Assembly (NCBI GenBank): GCA_033558025.1
Contig: JAUCEF010000001.1
Location: 3,472,001 to 3,536,000 of the forward strand
Direction: 5' to 3'
Length of the DNA: 64,000 nt
Source: Phytophthora sp. 'mugwort'
Lineage: Eukaryota; Oomycota; Peronosporomycetes; Peronosporales; Peronosporaceae
Translations under genes and position numbers: made by a program
The notes under the pieces: generated by a model
Database searches by the model: none
The model's input: only the letters and a program-made list of their open reading frames with translations
Told to the model about the DNA's origin: nothing
Part shown: in pieces, positions 20,080 to 30,964 of the stretch
How positions within the stretch are numbered: position 1 is the stretch's first letter
Layout of the letters: each line of letters opens with the position of its first letter

Positions 20080-21015
20080 CCAATACGTCAAGTTGTGAGC
20101 TTCAGGAAATCGGGTCCTGGTTGCGTTCGGCGCTTACCGCAATCGGTTCACCGACAAGCACGTCTAAAGCAAAAACTTCGTTCCCTGGGCGTATATATTG
20201 GTCCGAACGGAGCACCATTTTGCATACGAGCAGCGGTTCCGTACCGTGGATGAGAGAACACGGAGCCGTTTTTCAAGATAAAGCTGGATGTCAAGCACGG
20301 TAGCTTGGACCACGCCGCTAGTATCGCCAATGTGTATCTGGCGGTGTGGACGGATATTACACTATTAGACTGCTAACGCCATGTCGCTCGTAAGTGCCGC
20401 GAATAACCTAGTCTCATCATAAATCCAGACTACTACAAGACCAATATCGGGATCAAAATTAGGCAGATGGACCACAGAATATCCCCGGAGGAAATGAAGG
20501 CGGTAGCCAAGCTAAGCACGGATCATTGGCGTGTGGACGGGCAAGACGCGAATGCAGACTGGTTCGAGAATGTGTATTTGCCGGACCCGTGGTCGCGGTG
20601 GTACACGATGAGTGCCATCCCGGGCATATTGCCCTATCCAAACGTGTTGGAGTCTCATAATCGAGTAATCAAGACGTGCGGCGTCAGAGTCAAGCACGCT
20701 AAGGCCGGCGTTGTTCTTAACGACTCAATGTCTCGTATTCTAGGGATGATCGTTGCCGACGGGCCTAAGGCTCCGTTTGGACCCTACTGCGAAGTTGCGA
20801 TGGATGTGGATCTCGCGTTATAATGGTAGCTATAAAACATATGCACATGTATGCAGGGCCCCTGCCTACCGGGAGTCAAATATTTCATCGTGCTCTGGAG
20901 CATGTCACGCCGGGTGCATACTTGGAAAAGTATAATATCGTCAACGAAAGCGCGTTGTTCGGTTCATGTTCTTCAACGCGTCGCAGTTCATGGACCGACG
21001 CAGCGCATGCGTAAA
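20080..21015 (+). pseudogene. MULE transposase remnant, C-terminal half
   Basis: A degraded frame contains DVKHGSLDHAASIANVYLAV and WTDITLLDC, then a stop. The open part 20467-20823 carries DPWSRWYTMSAIPGILPYPN, VLESHNRVIK and SMSRILGMIVADG. This pattern is characteristic of the part of Phytophthora MULE transposases after the catalytic core. The N-terminal catalytic domain is not visible. Similarity fades after about 20930. Several stops make it inactive. Confidence 0.65.
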
Positions 21016-21545
21016 ATACATAAGCCGTTCAATGATATCTGCACCGGAAATTGAGCTTGAACATTCTTGATTAAACGAACTCAAACTACCTCGGTTGGCT
21101 GCTGGTTGCAATCCGCGCTCTGATAGTTTGATCGGCAGTACGTCGTTGCGCAATTGTTGCTATATTTTGCACGTTAAAATTGGCGCAACCATACAGCTCG
21201 TTCCGTCTTCATTCATAGGCACCAGGCACGGATAGAAACCTTGTAGGACCACCTGAAGATTCTATCTATGAAAAGGCAACGCTATGGGCTGAAAGTACTT
21301 CCACCAGCGCCGGATGAACCTACCCAAAGACGCGATTAGGCTTTAGTTTGGTCTTATTGTTCGGGGAACCGAATGGGACATGACGCAGGCAGTTTTGTTC
21401 GGAGAATCATCGACAAGGATGCACTTCAACATCATCACGTAGCTCGCCAACGAAATCTCGCTTAACCCTTTCAACCCTGTTCTTCAGTCAGCCCTTCAAG
21501 ACTGCGGTCATCGTTGACGGCATAACATATCTTGCATAGTTCTTA
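21016..21545. other. Unassigned sequence between TE remnants
   Basis: No convincing coding or repeat signal. Small minus-strand frame 20941-21153 has no motif. Probably degraded transposon DNA. Confidence 0.3.
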
Positions 21546-21978
21546 TCAGATACAATTTGCCGAAATTTTCAGCTTTGTAGTCAGCCATTGCTGTGCACTC
21601 GCCAACTCATGCGTGGAATTTTCACTTTTACGTTTGATGTGTATTTCGTTCGGCGGTAGCCGCTCCACCATTCTGGCCGGGCAACCACCCCCTGGTGTAC
21701 TTGTAATCTTTATAGACTCGAACCGTTTCAGAACCTCATAAGTACATCCTCCGACGGCGATGTACCGACAATAAACTCGATGGGTCCGCATTTATCATGA
21801 ACACGATGAATACAGCAACAAAGTGGTGCGTACCGGAGCTCCAGATGTCCCACGCGATCCCGAAGGGCGTGTCACCTGCTCCGTAATGGTATCGCCGACG
21901 CGAGTAATTGTAGGTCTTCACTATCGGTAAGATTGTGGGGCGTTGTGGTGTGGTTGGATCATTGGTTCGCGGATACAC
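21546..21978 (-). pseudogene. Possible hAT/BED-type transposase fragment
   Basis: The minus-strand frame 21978-21736 includes DTPFGIAWDIWSSGTHHFVA followed by VFIVFM. This resembles the first catalytic region of oomycete hAT-like transposases (pattern F-D-G-W-S-x-G-T-x-H-F-V-A-V-F), with the usual D-G replaced by D-I. The flanking frame 21791-21546 is of unknown affinity. Only a fragment remains. The family call comes from a short motif and is tentative. Confidence 0.4.
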
Positions 21979-22224
21979 ATAGATTAACTTCTGAAGAGAA
22001 TCTCTCGCTTTTGGTCGCGGTTTGCTCTGGACATAGCAGGTTTATTATTATTAGCCTAGGTAGGACAATAACTGATCACATAATAATTCAATTTAATAAT
22101 TCAATTTTTATAATCCTCTGTTGGGGGCCCGGGTTGGTGGACCCGAGTGGGGTCGCAGCTTGAAGGAGATTCTGGAAATACTGTACGTTTGTGACCATTC
22201 CTACTACTCGTAGTATAACTACAT

Positions 22225-22442
22225 TGCCGGTCACAATAAACCGGCCACCCACGTTTTGGGTGGCAACTCTGTCAATATTTGGTTGTCTGGGCTGCGATTT
22301 TGATATGTTGTTCGTGCTTCCCGGTGCAATACAATATTTGAGTTAACATACCTCTTTTTGCGGGATGTAGCATAGCTCCTATATAACCTTCCCTTGAGTA
22401 TGCCGGTCCAAACTTCCAGCCACCCCGTTCCCATACAAAAAA
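22225..22442. repeat. Left terminal inverted repeat of the Tc1/mariner element
   Basis: Inverted match to 23583-23793; shared blocks include tggttgtctgggctgcg and ccaaacttccagccacc (with small differences). Long TIRs like this are unusual for mariner-type elements, which more often have about 30-bp ends. Confidence 0.8.
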
Positions 22443-22564
22443 TGTATTACAGAATGATTGTAGATTTGTAGCTGATGGTTCGGGACGTCCACCCGTTCCC
22501 GATTGCGGCTTGCTACGACTTCTGTAGTTTGAGCTGGCAGCTAGATCAGTTGGATTTTCAATGC

Positions 22565-23508
22565 ATGGCGCCTTGGCTTAGTGACGAAGAACGCGGGAGA
22601 ATTCAAGGCCTCAGAGAAACTGGACTATCGATCCGATCGGTTGCAAGAAGGGTCGACCGTTCTAGAGACGCTGTAGAGCGAGCGCTGCTACCAAGGCCAC
22701 GCACCCGCACCCGCGCAGGCCACAGGCCCATCATCACGGAGCGGCTAGCCTGACGGCTGCTTCGTAAGGCCGCCTCGGGGGACTTCTCGGCCGCGCAGCT
22801 CAAGGCCGACTGCGCCTACATGTGTTCCGTACGGACGATCCGCCGTCCCCTGGCTGGCGTCGGCTGGCTCGAAGATGGAGAACACCCTTGCTCTCACGGC
22901 GGCGCCCAAGAAGGCACGACTGGCGTGGGCCAAGGACATGGTGGTAAACGCAAAGGAGGCATGGGATTCAATCATTTTTTCTGATGAAAAGAAATTTAAT
23001 TTAGATGGTCCGGATGGATTGCAGAATTACTGGCACGATGTGCGCCGCCCGCTGCGCACGATTAGACGGCAAAACGGTGGAGGCTCAGTGATGGTGTGGG
23101 GTGACTTCAGCAGCAAGGGCAAGACGGAGCTGGCAGTGCCCGTGGGGCGGCAAGCCTCGGCGCACTATATGCATACTTATCCGAGGACTTGCTCCCATTT
23201 GCTCATCTACATTACGGCGCTGAGTTTGTGTATCAGCAGGACAACGCGTCAATACATACTTCGCGAGAGACACTGGAGTTTTTTAGGAGCAGAGCGTCAA
23301 GTCGCTTTCCTGGCCAACTCGCTGCCAAGATCTCAACCCAACTGAGAATCTTTGGGATCTACTAACGCACAAGGTCTACCTTAACGGAAAGCAGTACTGT
23401 AATGTAGTCGAGTTGACAGAAGCTATCCTCGATGCATGGTCTTTGATTGAGCTGGCGACGCTCACAGACCTCATTGGCTCAATGAAGCGTAGGTGCATCG
23501 AAAAGTGA
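22565..23508 (+). pseudogene. Tc1/mariner transposase, frameshifted
   Basis: From ATG 22565 a helix-turn-helix region is seen: WLSDEERGRIQGLRETGLSI and RSVARRVDRSRDAVERAL. A TGA at 22751 interrupts it, probably from CGA. After a frame change at ~22870 the catalytic domain follows with IIFSDEKKFNLDGPDG (first Asp) and GGGSVMVWGDFSSKGKTEL. After a second frame change comes YQQDNASIHTSRETLEFF (second Asp, QQDNAxxH), and later PTENLWDLL and the C-terminal end at about 23508. All core motifs exist but in at least three frames. Confidence 0.85.
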
Positions 23509-23582
23509 TCGGGAAGAAGGGCGATAAAACTCACTACTAATACGTACGGACTGTACCCATCTTAAGATTAGTATTTGTTTTT

Positions 23583-23793
23583 GTATGGGATCAGGGTGGC
23601 CGGAAGTTTGGACCGGCACACTCAAGGGAATTTGTATGGGAGCTATGCTACATCCCGCAAAAAGCGGGATGCTAACACAAACATCGTGTAGCACCGGGCA
23701 GCACCAACAACATATCAAAAGCGCAGCCCAGACAACCAAATATTGACAGAGCTACCACCCAAAACGTGGATGGCCGGTTTATTGTGACCGGCA
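23583..23793. repeat. Right terminal inverted repeat of the Tc1/mariner element
   Basis: Inverted copy of 22225-22442. Small differences (e.g. gcgggatgctaac here versus its counterpart gagttaacata) show that the two ends have diverged since insertion, in line with the dead transposase. Confidence 0.8.
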
Positions 23794-24943
23794 GTATGAA
23801 TAACACGAAATGTAATAAATTTTGATAATTAACCTTTTTGTTCAAGTTAAAGTGGTATGTATTGCTGAATCGAGCGCAGCGTTGGCAGAAAAAAACTGTT
23901 GAAGGCGAGCTTCTTCTTGTAGTGCAGCTGGGGGAGGCTTGTACCACTGTGCCAATTCCGCAGCGAAAGAAAAGGGTCGCGAAACATAGCGTGATACGAC
24001 GGGAGAAACGAAACATAGCGTCGGGTCTTCACGCGAAGAAGACAGCGCGCATCCTGGTGGAGGCGATCGACATCAACGCTCCGGACGCGTCGATCAGGTA
24101 CGGCTTCCAGAATTACAACAAGACCGAGGGTCCTTGGGTTTTACACGTTAGCGGAAACTTACGGGGACAGTGGATGTGATCGAGCGGACCATTGTTCTGC
24201 TTGTGAATAACTTTGATCAGTAGACGAAGACTCACGAATCAACTTGACCTTGAACGATATGGTCCGCGTAGCGTCAATGAATGTTTGAACACATATAATG
24301 TGTCTGGTCCATCATTATGTGGTTCATCCGGTTGCACGTCGAATGTTGCTCCATGACATCCACTGTTGTACTGGCTGTGGATTTTAGCGGCCGTGAAAAT
24401 GTAGCGCGAGTGATATCAAAAACGATAGTTCTTCAAGTGTAGCACGAATGTTGTTTCTTGGCATCCACTGATAAGACAGCTGTGTGTGTAGCGCGAATCT
24501 TGTTCTAGGACATCTGAAACCTTCTGCAGAAACAGTTTTTCAAACTCCGATTAGTATGGCCATTGACCATTTTAATTCCCCGTTCTGCTATATATATGAG
24601 ACGGCGCAAAACAAAAGGATGCTAGTTAACCATTAATTAATGTGTGACCTGGGCACCCACCGTAAAGCTGGGAATCTGCTGTTTATCGAATGGGCGACTC
24701 TAGAAAAACATCAATCTCGCCGTTGTCGAGCAATGATGTTTCGAAAACGTTGCCTCGCATTGGCAAGGTGGACTCAATTTTTCTATAACTGTGTTAGGTG
24801 TGGGTTGTTGCTGTGGTTCGATTGGGACCACTCGTTACGTCTCATTCACGGTCATTCCTGCTTGAATTGTACCGCAAGTCCCAGCTTTTCCAAAAACTGA
24901 ATGTATATCTTGAATTTAGAGATGTTGGGATCCTAAGTTCAAT
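23794..24943. other. Intergenic TE-like sequence with a threefold short motif
   Basis: A 113-codon forward frame (23838-24179) contains basic stretches but no domain I recognise. At about 24338-24365, 24442-24471 and 24488-24515 a motif of the form cgaatgttgttyyttggcat recurs imperfectly three times. The rest shows nothing. Confidence 0.3.
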
Positions 24944-27228
24944 TCAATTTGCACCAAACTTATTATACCCACATCTTGGGTATTCAAAAGGATCAAGAGC
25001 TTGCTTTACGAGACCGCTTTTTCGTGCGTGTGACAGGCTTTTCGGCAGCTGCGTCATTATCTCTGGCAGCCTTCGTTTCCTCGTCAACCTGCTCGACAAC
25101 CATTGCCTCAGCATCTCTGGTTGCCCCGCATTTCGCTGTTGCGCCTGCAACATCCTGCTCGTGCATTTTTTTCGCCGCTGCCACTTTATATTTAGCTGCA
25201 GGCTATTTTTGAATCGCCTCCGCGTTGCATTCATCTTCGTCATTCGGAGGGACGTCAGGGGATCATTTGTGAACTCCTCCGAGACAGAACGACGAACCTT
25301 AGTGTAGAAAGTCTGGACCTTCTCAGAATTTGGAAGCGGGTTGGGTAAGGCTTCCAGGTCTGTACTAAAAAGCACTCGGACCCGCGTTGCATCCGCGACG
25401 ATGCCGTCGTACGTCCTGGGCAAAAAATCCTGGGCTAATTCATCTGACTCGGGTGCCTTCTTACATACAACGATCCCTGGGATTTTTTCTCGCATGGAAA
25501 GTACCTGGAACTTCTGAATGTCTTTGACCATTTTGCACGCATCCTCGACAACGTTTCGACACTCCTTGAAAATGTTGCTTTCCTTGGGAACGTGCACAGG
25601 AGCGAAGCTTGACAAGGCATCACTAACGGCTTCAAAAAGCATATCCATTGTCCAAAGATCGATGCGGGCAAGATGTTTCCGTGCGTGCTCAAATCCACTG
25701 CCCACCGCGTTTTTGGTGTGGCCCTTTACGACAAACTGTTTTCAGATCTACAGCTTCCAAATCACCCATGTAAGTAAGTGCTAGCAGCATTCATACCACA
25801 AAACTGTTCTTATTTTGACCTCCGCAATTGTCGGCGTAGATCGTCAGCTTCCGGTGCCCTGCAGGCACTATGATTCGTCTGACGAAATGGAGCAGCAGCG
25901 ATTTCACTTCGTCAGTGCCTTTCCCAGCGACAGTCTCGCCGTACATGTAGTTATACTGAATGTCCTTGTTGACGTAGTAGATTTCAAACATGTTGACGCT
26001 GTGCAGAGAAAAGAAGTACCATCGGACGGCGTGCTGCTGACCCCTGGCAGGATGAGGTTCTGGCTGTAATCGGTGATGATAATGGCATGTTCATCCGTTG
26101 TTGCGGCCAGATCAGTCTTATAAGTTTCCCTAAAAATGCAATGCAGATAAAAAAAGAAATGATGATGTTAGTATCTACTATAGAAATGTAGTGAACACAT
26201 CAAAATTATCTTAATGTACATACCTCGTACGCCGAGCTGCTAAGTTTTGGTCAGCTTTAACGCTTCCATCTCCGCTGTTGTAGCTCAACTGCGCATGCGA
26301 GCCCAATATATACCGCACACATCGTATAGTTGCTGCGTGGAGGCAGATGCGAATCGTTGGGCACAGCTTCTTCAGGTACTGTCGGAACGTACTTGGTTTT
26401 GGGGTTCGCGCATGCATAGCGCAATTTGATCCACATAGTTGTGCATCTCGCGGTACAATTTCCCCCCACGTGAAATAGGCAGGGAGGTTTGTGTTATCAA
26501 CGTCCGAATAGTGCAGCTTGATCGTCTCATCAACCGTTTGCTGCTTTCTTATTCTCACTCGCACCACACCACCGACGTTATTAGCAAACATCACGAACCA
26601 TGACACTAACCACTTGAGATTAACAGCACTTGCATTCTGATTGAAGCAATTCCCATGCACCTTGACGGAAAATGCGCCGGTTCGGAGTCGATCTGAATCT
26701 CGTTAGCGTTGGTGTCGGCACTCCATAGCATGGACACCAAGCCGCACGACACACATGACCAACCCGGTAAGTAGTAGCTGAACTGCATGCACTAGCTGTA
26801 GCCCCGGTCACGGAGTATGATGTCCGTTTGCATCAGCAAGCCCAGTATCGTAATTGTGCTCTATTTTCGCTCTCTAGTCGTCATTTGAGACAACGAACAC
26901 GGAATCTGCTCCAACTCTACCGCCTTGCCCTCTAGCCACTTCCGCTCGCAAAGGCCCTCTTGAATTAAATAAGTAACCTTCTCTCGGAGATCATCGATAA
27001 TCAAAATTATTCTTGTATCCTCATCAAATTTTCACCGTCATCTGAATCGATGTTCTCTATGAGCTCGTCTCCACTGGATCGTGCGTCCTCAGAGTCAGGA
27101 ATGCACACGCTGTCTGCACTTGCATCACTGCTTCTTCCCTCGGATGAGCTCTCGTATTGTCCCGCCTCCAAGCGTCCCCGTTCCGCACATGAGCACTGCC
27201 AGCTTTCCATATTCAATCGTCGATACAC
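24944..27228 (-). pseudogene. DUF7869-type DDE transposase-like gene, fragmented
   Basis: On the minus strand, pieces in different frames line up in the order expected of this oomycete family. They are an acidic N-terminus (27228-27007), then NQNASAVNLKWLVSWFVMFA and NLPAYFTWGEI (26660-26440), and a CxxC-type segment. Next come VNKDIQYNYMYGETVAGKGT and KLTIYADNCGGQNKNSFVV (25991-25791), and finally a frame of 253 codons (25705-24944) with IDLWTMDMLFEAVSDALSSF and a Lys-rich C-terminus. YADNCGGQNKN is the hallmark of DUF7869 proteins, which look like RNase-H-fold transposases. Either several introns or several frameshifts are required; I favour a decayed copy. Confidence 0.6.
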
Positions 27229-27733
27229 TTTGCCAAATATGTAGAGATTTGAAAGACCTCCCTGAGAAATGCATTTACGTACAAAAAAGCGTTTTGAAGT
27301 GGATATCTCGAAAAGTCCAAGATGTTAACTAGCATCTTTTTATCCTGAGCCGTCTCATATTGTGCTTTCTACTCAAACTCCATGCGCGATTCATCGAATC
27401 AATAACGCAGCAAGGTCGCGAAATCACTATGACATACTAGCGCATAGACCGGACATATTCAAAGGACTGAAAGATTGTATGGGGGCGATTTGCTCAATCG
27501 GTCAATTTTGGCAAATATAGGCGGGTAGCAATATAGGCATAACACACAAAAACCTTGTAGAGATTGCGACTTATTTTAACCGTTTAGAGCAACCCACCGG
27601 CAGCGCTATTTTAATTTTAAATATGGCAGGCAACAGCAGCGGTGATCCTATATTTGCCGAAGCACGTCGTCGCCCATCCAGCGGTTAGCTCTATCTTCCG
27701 TATCAGTCGCTAGTAATCCGGTTTTGTCAACAA
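27229..27733. other. Intergenic between two transposon genes
   Basis: AT-rich spacer between divergent TE genes, likely holding ends of both elements. No terminal inverted repeat was found by eye. Confidence 0.3.
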
Positions 27734-29012
27734 TGAATGCCGCCGTTTCCGAAGACTGGTTGCACGACTTACTTGCAGAGACTGATGCAGACGAAGCTGT
27801 ATTTGCCACGTTGATTCAGTCGAATCCGAATTCGTTGGAGTCAGAGTTCCGGCGAGGAGGGTCCCATCCAGGTCGTGCTCCGAATAAGGAGCGTGGCCCA
27901 ACAAGTCGACATATAAGGCTGTTGCAACAATACTTCGGCCCAGACCCCGTATACAACGAGCGTAATTTTTGCAACCGCTTCCGGATGCGTCAAAGTTTGT
28001 TCGTGCGCATACTGAAAGGCGTTGTGGCTACAGATGACTATTTTTTTAGCAACGTCCTGACGCTACAGGAAAAAAGGGCATTTTAAGTCTTCTTATAGTT
28101 ACAGCAGCACTGCGTCAGCTTGCTTACGCCAGAACAGCCAAATCGATCGATGATAATTTGGAGATTGCAGACAAAACAGCAATAGAGTGTCTCAAGCGAT
28201 TCTGTTTAGCAGTAGTTGCTCGATACGGTAAAGAGTACCTGCGAGCCCCGAACGAGGAGGAGCTGCTTGCGTTGTCGGAGCAAAACGCTCGACGTGGTTT
28301 TCTAGGAATGATCGGCTCTTTGTAGACTGCATGCATTGGAGTGGCGCTTATGCCCAACTGCACATGCTGGTCAATACAAGGTAAGGAAAAAAGCCGACAA
28401 TGGTCCTTGAAGCCGTCGCAGACTACAATCTTCGAATATGGCACTGCAACTTTGGCTCGCCACAATCCTTGAACGACATAAACATCCTGGAGCAGTCTCC
28501 ACTCTTCAATGACATGTTAAAGGAGATGCCCCACGTGTGGAGTTCTTTGTTTCAGGTAATGCTGAAACCCCCAGGCTGATTGTTTTTAATCTCACGCTTG
28601 CTAACAGGGTCAATTGTTTCACAGGTAACAGGCATTTCATCCTTACCTTCTGGCTGATGGCATTTACCCAGAGTGGCCAGTTTTCGCTAAACCGCTCTCG
28701 TGCCCCATTGGCAAGAAACAGAAGCTGTATACTCAGCTTCAAGAGACCTGTCGGAAGAACGTCGAAAGATCTTACACAATATACGAGCGTATCGATCCAG
28801 AGTTCGAAGGCCATGATTATCGGTTTAGAGAATCGGCTAAACCGGGCGGGATAGCCCGTATCCGCGGTGTCACACCCTCTAGTTCTTCACCGCCCGGCAA
28901 CAGTGGCGGATCTCATTGCCAATTCGCACACAAGTTTTACTATCGACAACAACATTTGCGCCTCCGTGGTGATCTCGTATCCAATTCGTGGGAGCGACAT
29001 GGACTAGAGAGC
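27734..29012 (+). pseudogene. PIF/Harbinger-type nuclease, second copy, broken
   Basis: The N-terminal frame 27734-28086 has RRGGSHPGRAPNKERGPTSR and NERNFCNRFRMRQSLFVRIL. After a frame change come LRQLAYARTAKSIDDNLEIA, KTAIECLKRFCLAVVARYGK and GSLDCMHW (first catalytic Asp, ~28327). Then NFGSPQSLNDINILEQSPLF follows, and LLADGIYPEWPVFAKP (second Asp region, ~28650). At the expected catalytic Glu (RKxVERxFGVLQ) the sequence reads RKNVERSYTIYER and then diverges. Frameshifts near 28085, 28320-28380 and 28560-28640 make it inactive. It is a different subfamily from the Harbinger copy at 13.9 kb. Confidence 0.75.
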
Positions 29013-30964
29013 TAGGTCTTAAAAACTTGTAGGAGATTTTTTCAAGTGCAGCCATACATTTATATTCAATCGATTAAATGTAGGTTTTCATTGTGTTTTT
29101 GTGGTTGCGTAAAAGCGGTCAGGTCAAAGCGTTAGTATAATCAAAGCATCACTAAGATCGCTGGTGTTCTCATCAGATGTGGTAACAGCGGTGGGTGAGT
29201 ACCCGCAGTGCTGCTATTCAGAATATCGAGATTTTCTTGCGTGTTAATGTTGTAACCTTCCGGGTTGGTGGTTGTCATCACCTCGATGGGGCCCGTGATT
29301 ACCGAAATTGCGTCACTCCGCAAGTTAGAACTTTTTTCAAGGCGTGATTCGCTGTTGATACCCGATGGCGATCCATTGGTCTCCAATGGAGCAGCCTCTT
29401 TACGGACTCGACCAAGAATAAGTTTCATCTGCAGCGCCACATACTCAACGGCATCTACATCCTCTGAGCTTTGGCTTCATGTTGAATATTTTCAGGTCCA
29501 CTTGGTCTCGGGCTACACGGTTTCGAGCTTCTTCGTTGATTGCCATGCGCTCTGCTGCTTGACTTGCCGCGCTAGCAAAGTCTGGTTCGTCTTCATCAGC
29601 TTTGTAACGGGGCTACATGAATAGTGCCAAGTCGCTCTTCAGAGCAGGTGTACCCAAATACACTAAGTGATGTGGCCAAACATCACTATGACGTCGACGC
29701 TAATGACGTCATGGATACGTACCGCAGATATGGTACAAAGACCTCATAGCCACTCAAGAGGATAACATCTAAGGGTACTTTGTAGGTGGCTAAAGTATGT
29801 CAGTAATTTAGTATGTAGATGCATTAAAGGGGTCACCTAAATAAATTCAATCTTAAATCTACCTAATTTTGGTAACAGTCTCACAGGCCAGGGACTAGTG
29901 AACTGCCGTTCACTGAGAGTTTGTATACTCTCCGGAAGTCAACACTTCCTGTGCGCAAGGTGTTGTGTGCCCCGTCACAGCAACCCACTCGTTGTTTGCA
30001 TGGAGCATATCGTCAAATATCAATTTCGCACGCTTAATAAAGTCCTCCCCTATCTGGTTTTGTGCCAATTCCGCCGTTTCCACTCGTGTTGATCCAAGCC
30101 TGGCACAACGCCTTGTCTTTGACTAAGCCAAAGTTCGGTCCGTGAGCTTTGGTGATCTTTCTTGTCATCCCAATGATCGATCTTGAGCAATGTCGCCTCT
30201 CGACATCGAATCAGACGTCCGTTACTCGCGTCTGGCCGCCATTTTCCTCGGCAGATTTAAAGAGAAAAATAGCTTCGAGGTCCCCTCCGCTAAATTTGAG
30301 GAACATATAACGAAACCGGTGGCTCGGCCACATGGCAAATTCTCGCCAAATCTGGTTTAATGCAGACGGATAGTGCTACCGGTGGGGTTGCTCTTAGGGT
30401 CGTCAAGATTTTATTTTGCTTAACCAGCCCCCAGCTAAAATAGCTAAATAGGTGAGGAATTACAATAAAAATGCTAATACATGTATATTTAAAATAATGA
30501 CACCAAACATCAAGTTATCTTCTTCTACGCTAACTTTGATTGGCTCAGAATCATACGTTTGGCTGCGCTAGAGGAACAGGATTCATTTGGCGTGCTTTTT
30601 GTATAAAATTGTTGACAAATAATCATTTTATTGCAGCAATTATGAGTGGTCATAGGTCATAGTAAGGCACATTTGTAGCGCTGACCGATGACTAATAGCG
30701 CATTGTTCTCTCGCTACCTCGTCTTAGCGGACCTGACTCCATTCCAGATTGTAGAAAAATAGAGGTCTAGTCTGCGGTAATGTTGCCGACTTCTTGACTT
30801 CCTAGGACTCTACTCTATGTGATGAAAGAAGCCTACGAATCAGATAGTCCCCGCTCAGTACCGTTTCCATCACCTTCGCTGTTCAGAGTGTTAGTTGGAA
30901 GGGTTAAGCCATGCAAACTTGAAGGTAAAATCGACGCCTATGCGAGTGAAAACGGTAAGAAAGA
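29013..30964. other. Intergenic region before the membrane-protein gene
   Basis: About 2 kb without a convincing gene. Two overlapping open frames on opposite strands at 29141-29624 share residues with nothing I know. The sequence becomes AT-rich after 30.4 kb. It may contain old TE sequence, but none is identifiable. Confidence 0.35.

Larger units (their letters stand above)
22225..23793 (+). mobile_element. Tc1/mariner-type transposon with long terminal inverted repeats
   Basis: The left end starts tgccggtcacaataaaccgg (22225) and the right end is its complement (to 23793). The two ends are similar for about 215 bp (22225-22442 versus 23583-23793), with scattered differences and small indels. 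A TA occurs close to each end (TA-CAT-TGCCGG left; TA-C-TGCCGG right, on its strand), consistent with TA target duplication plus small changes. Total length is about 1.57 kb. A broken transposase lies inside. Confidence 0.85.
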
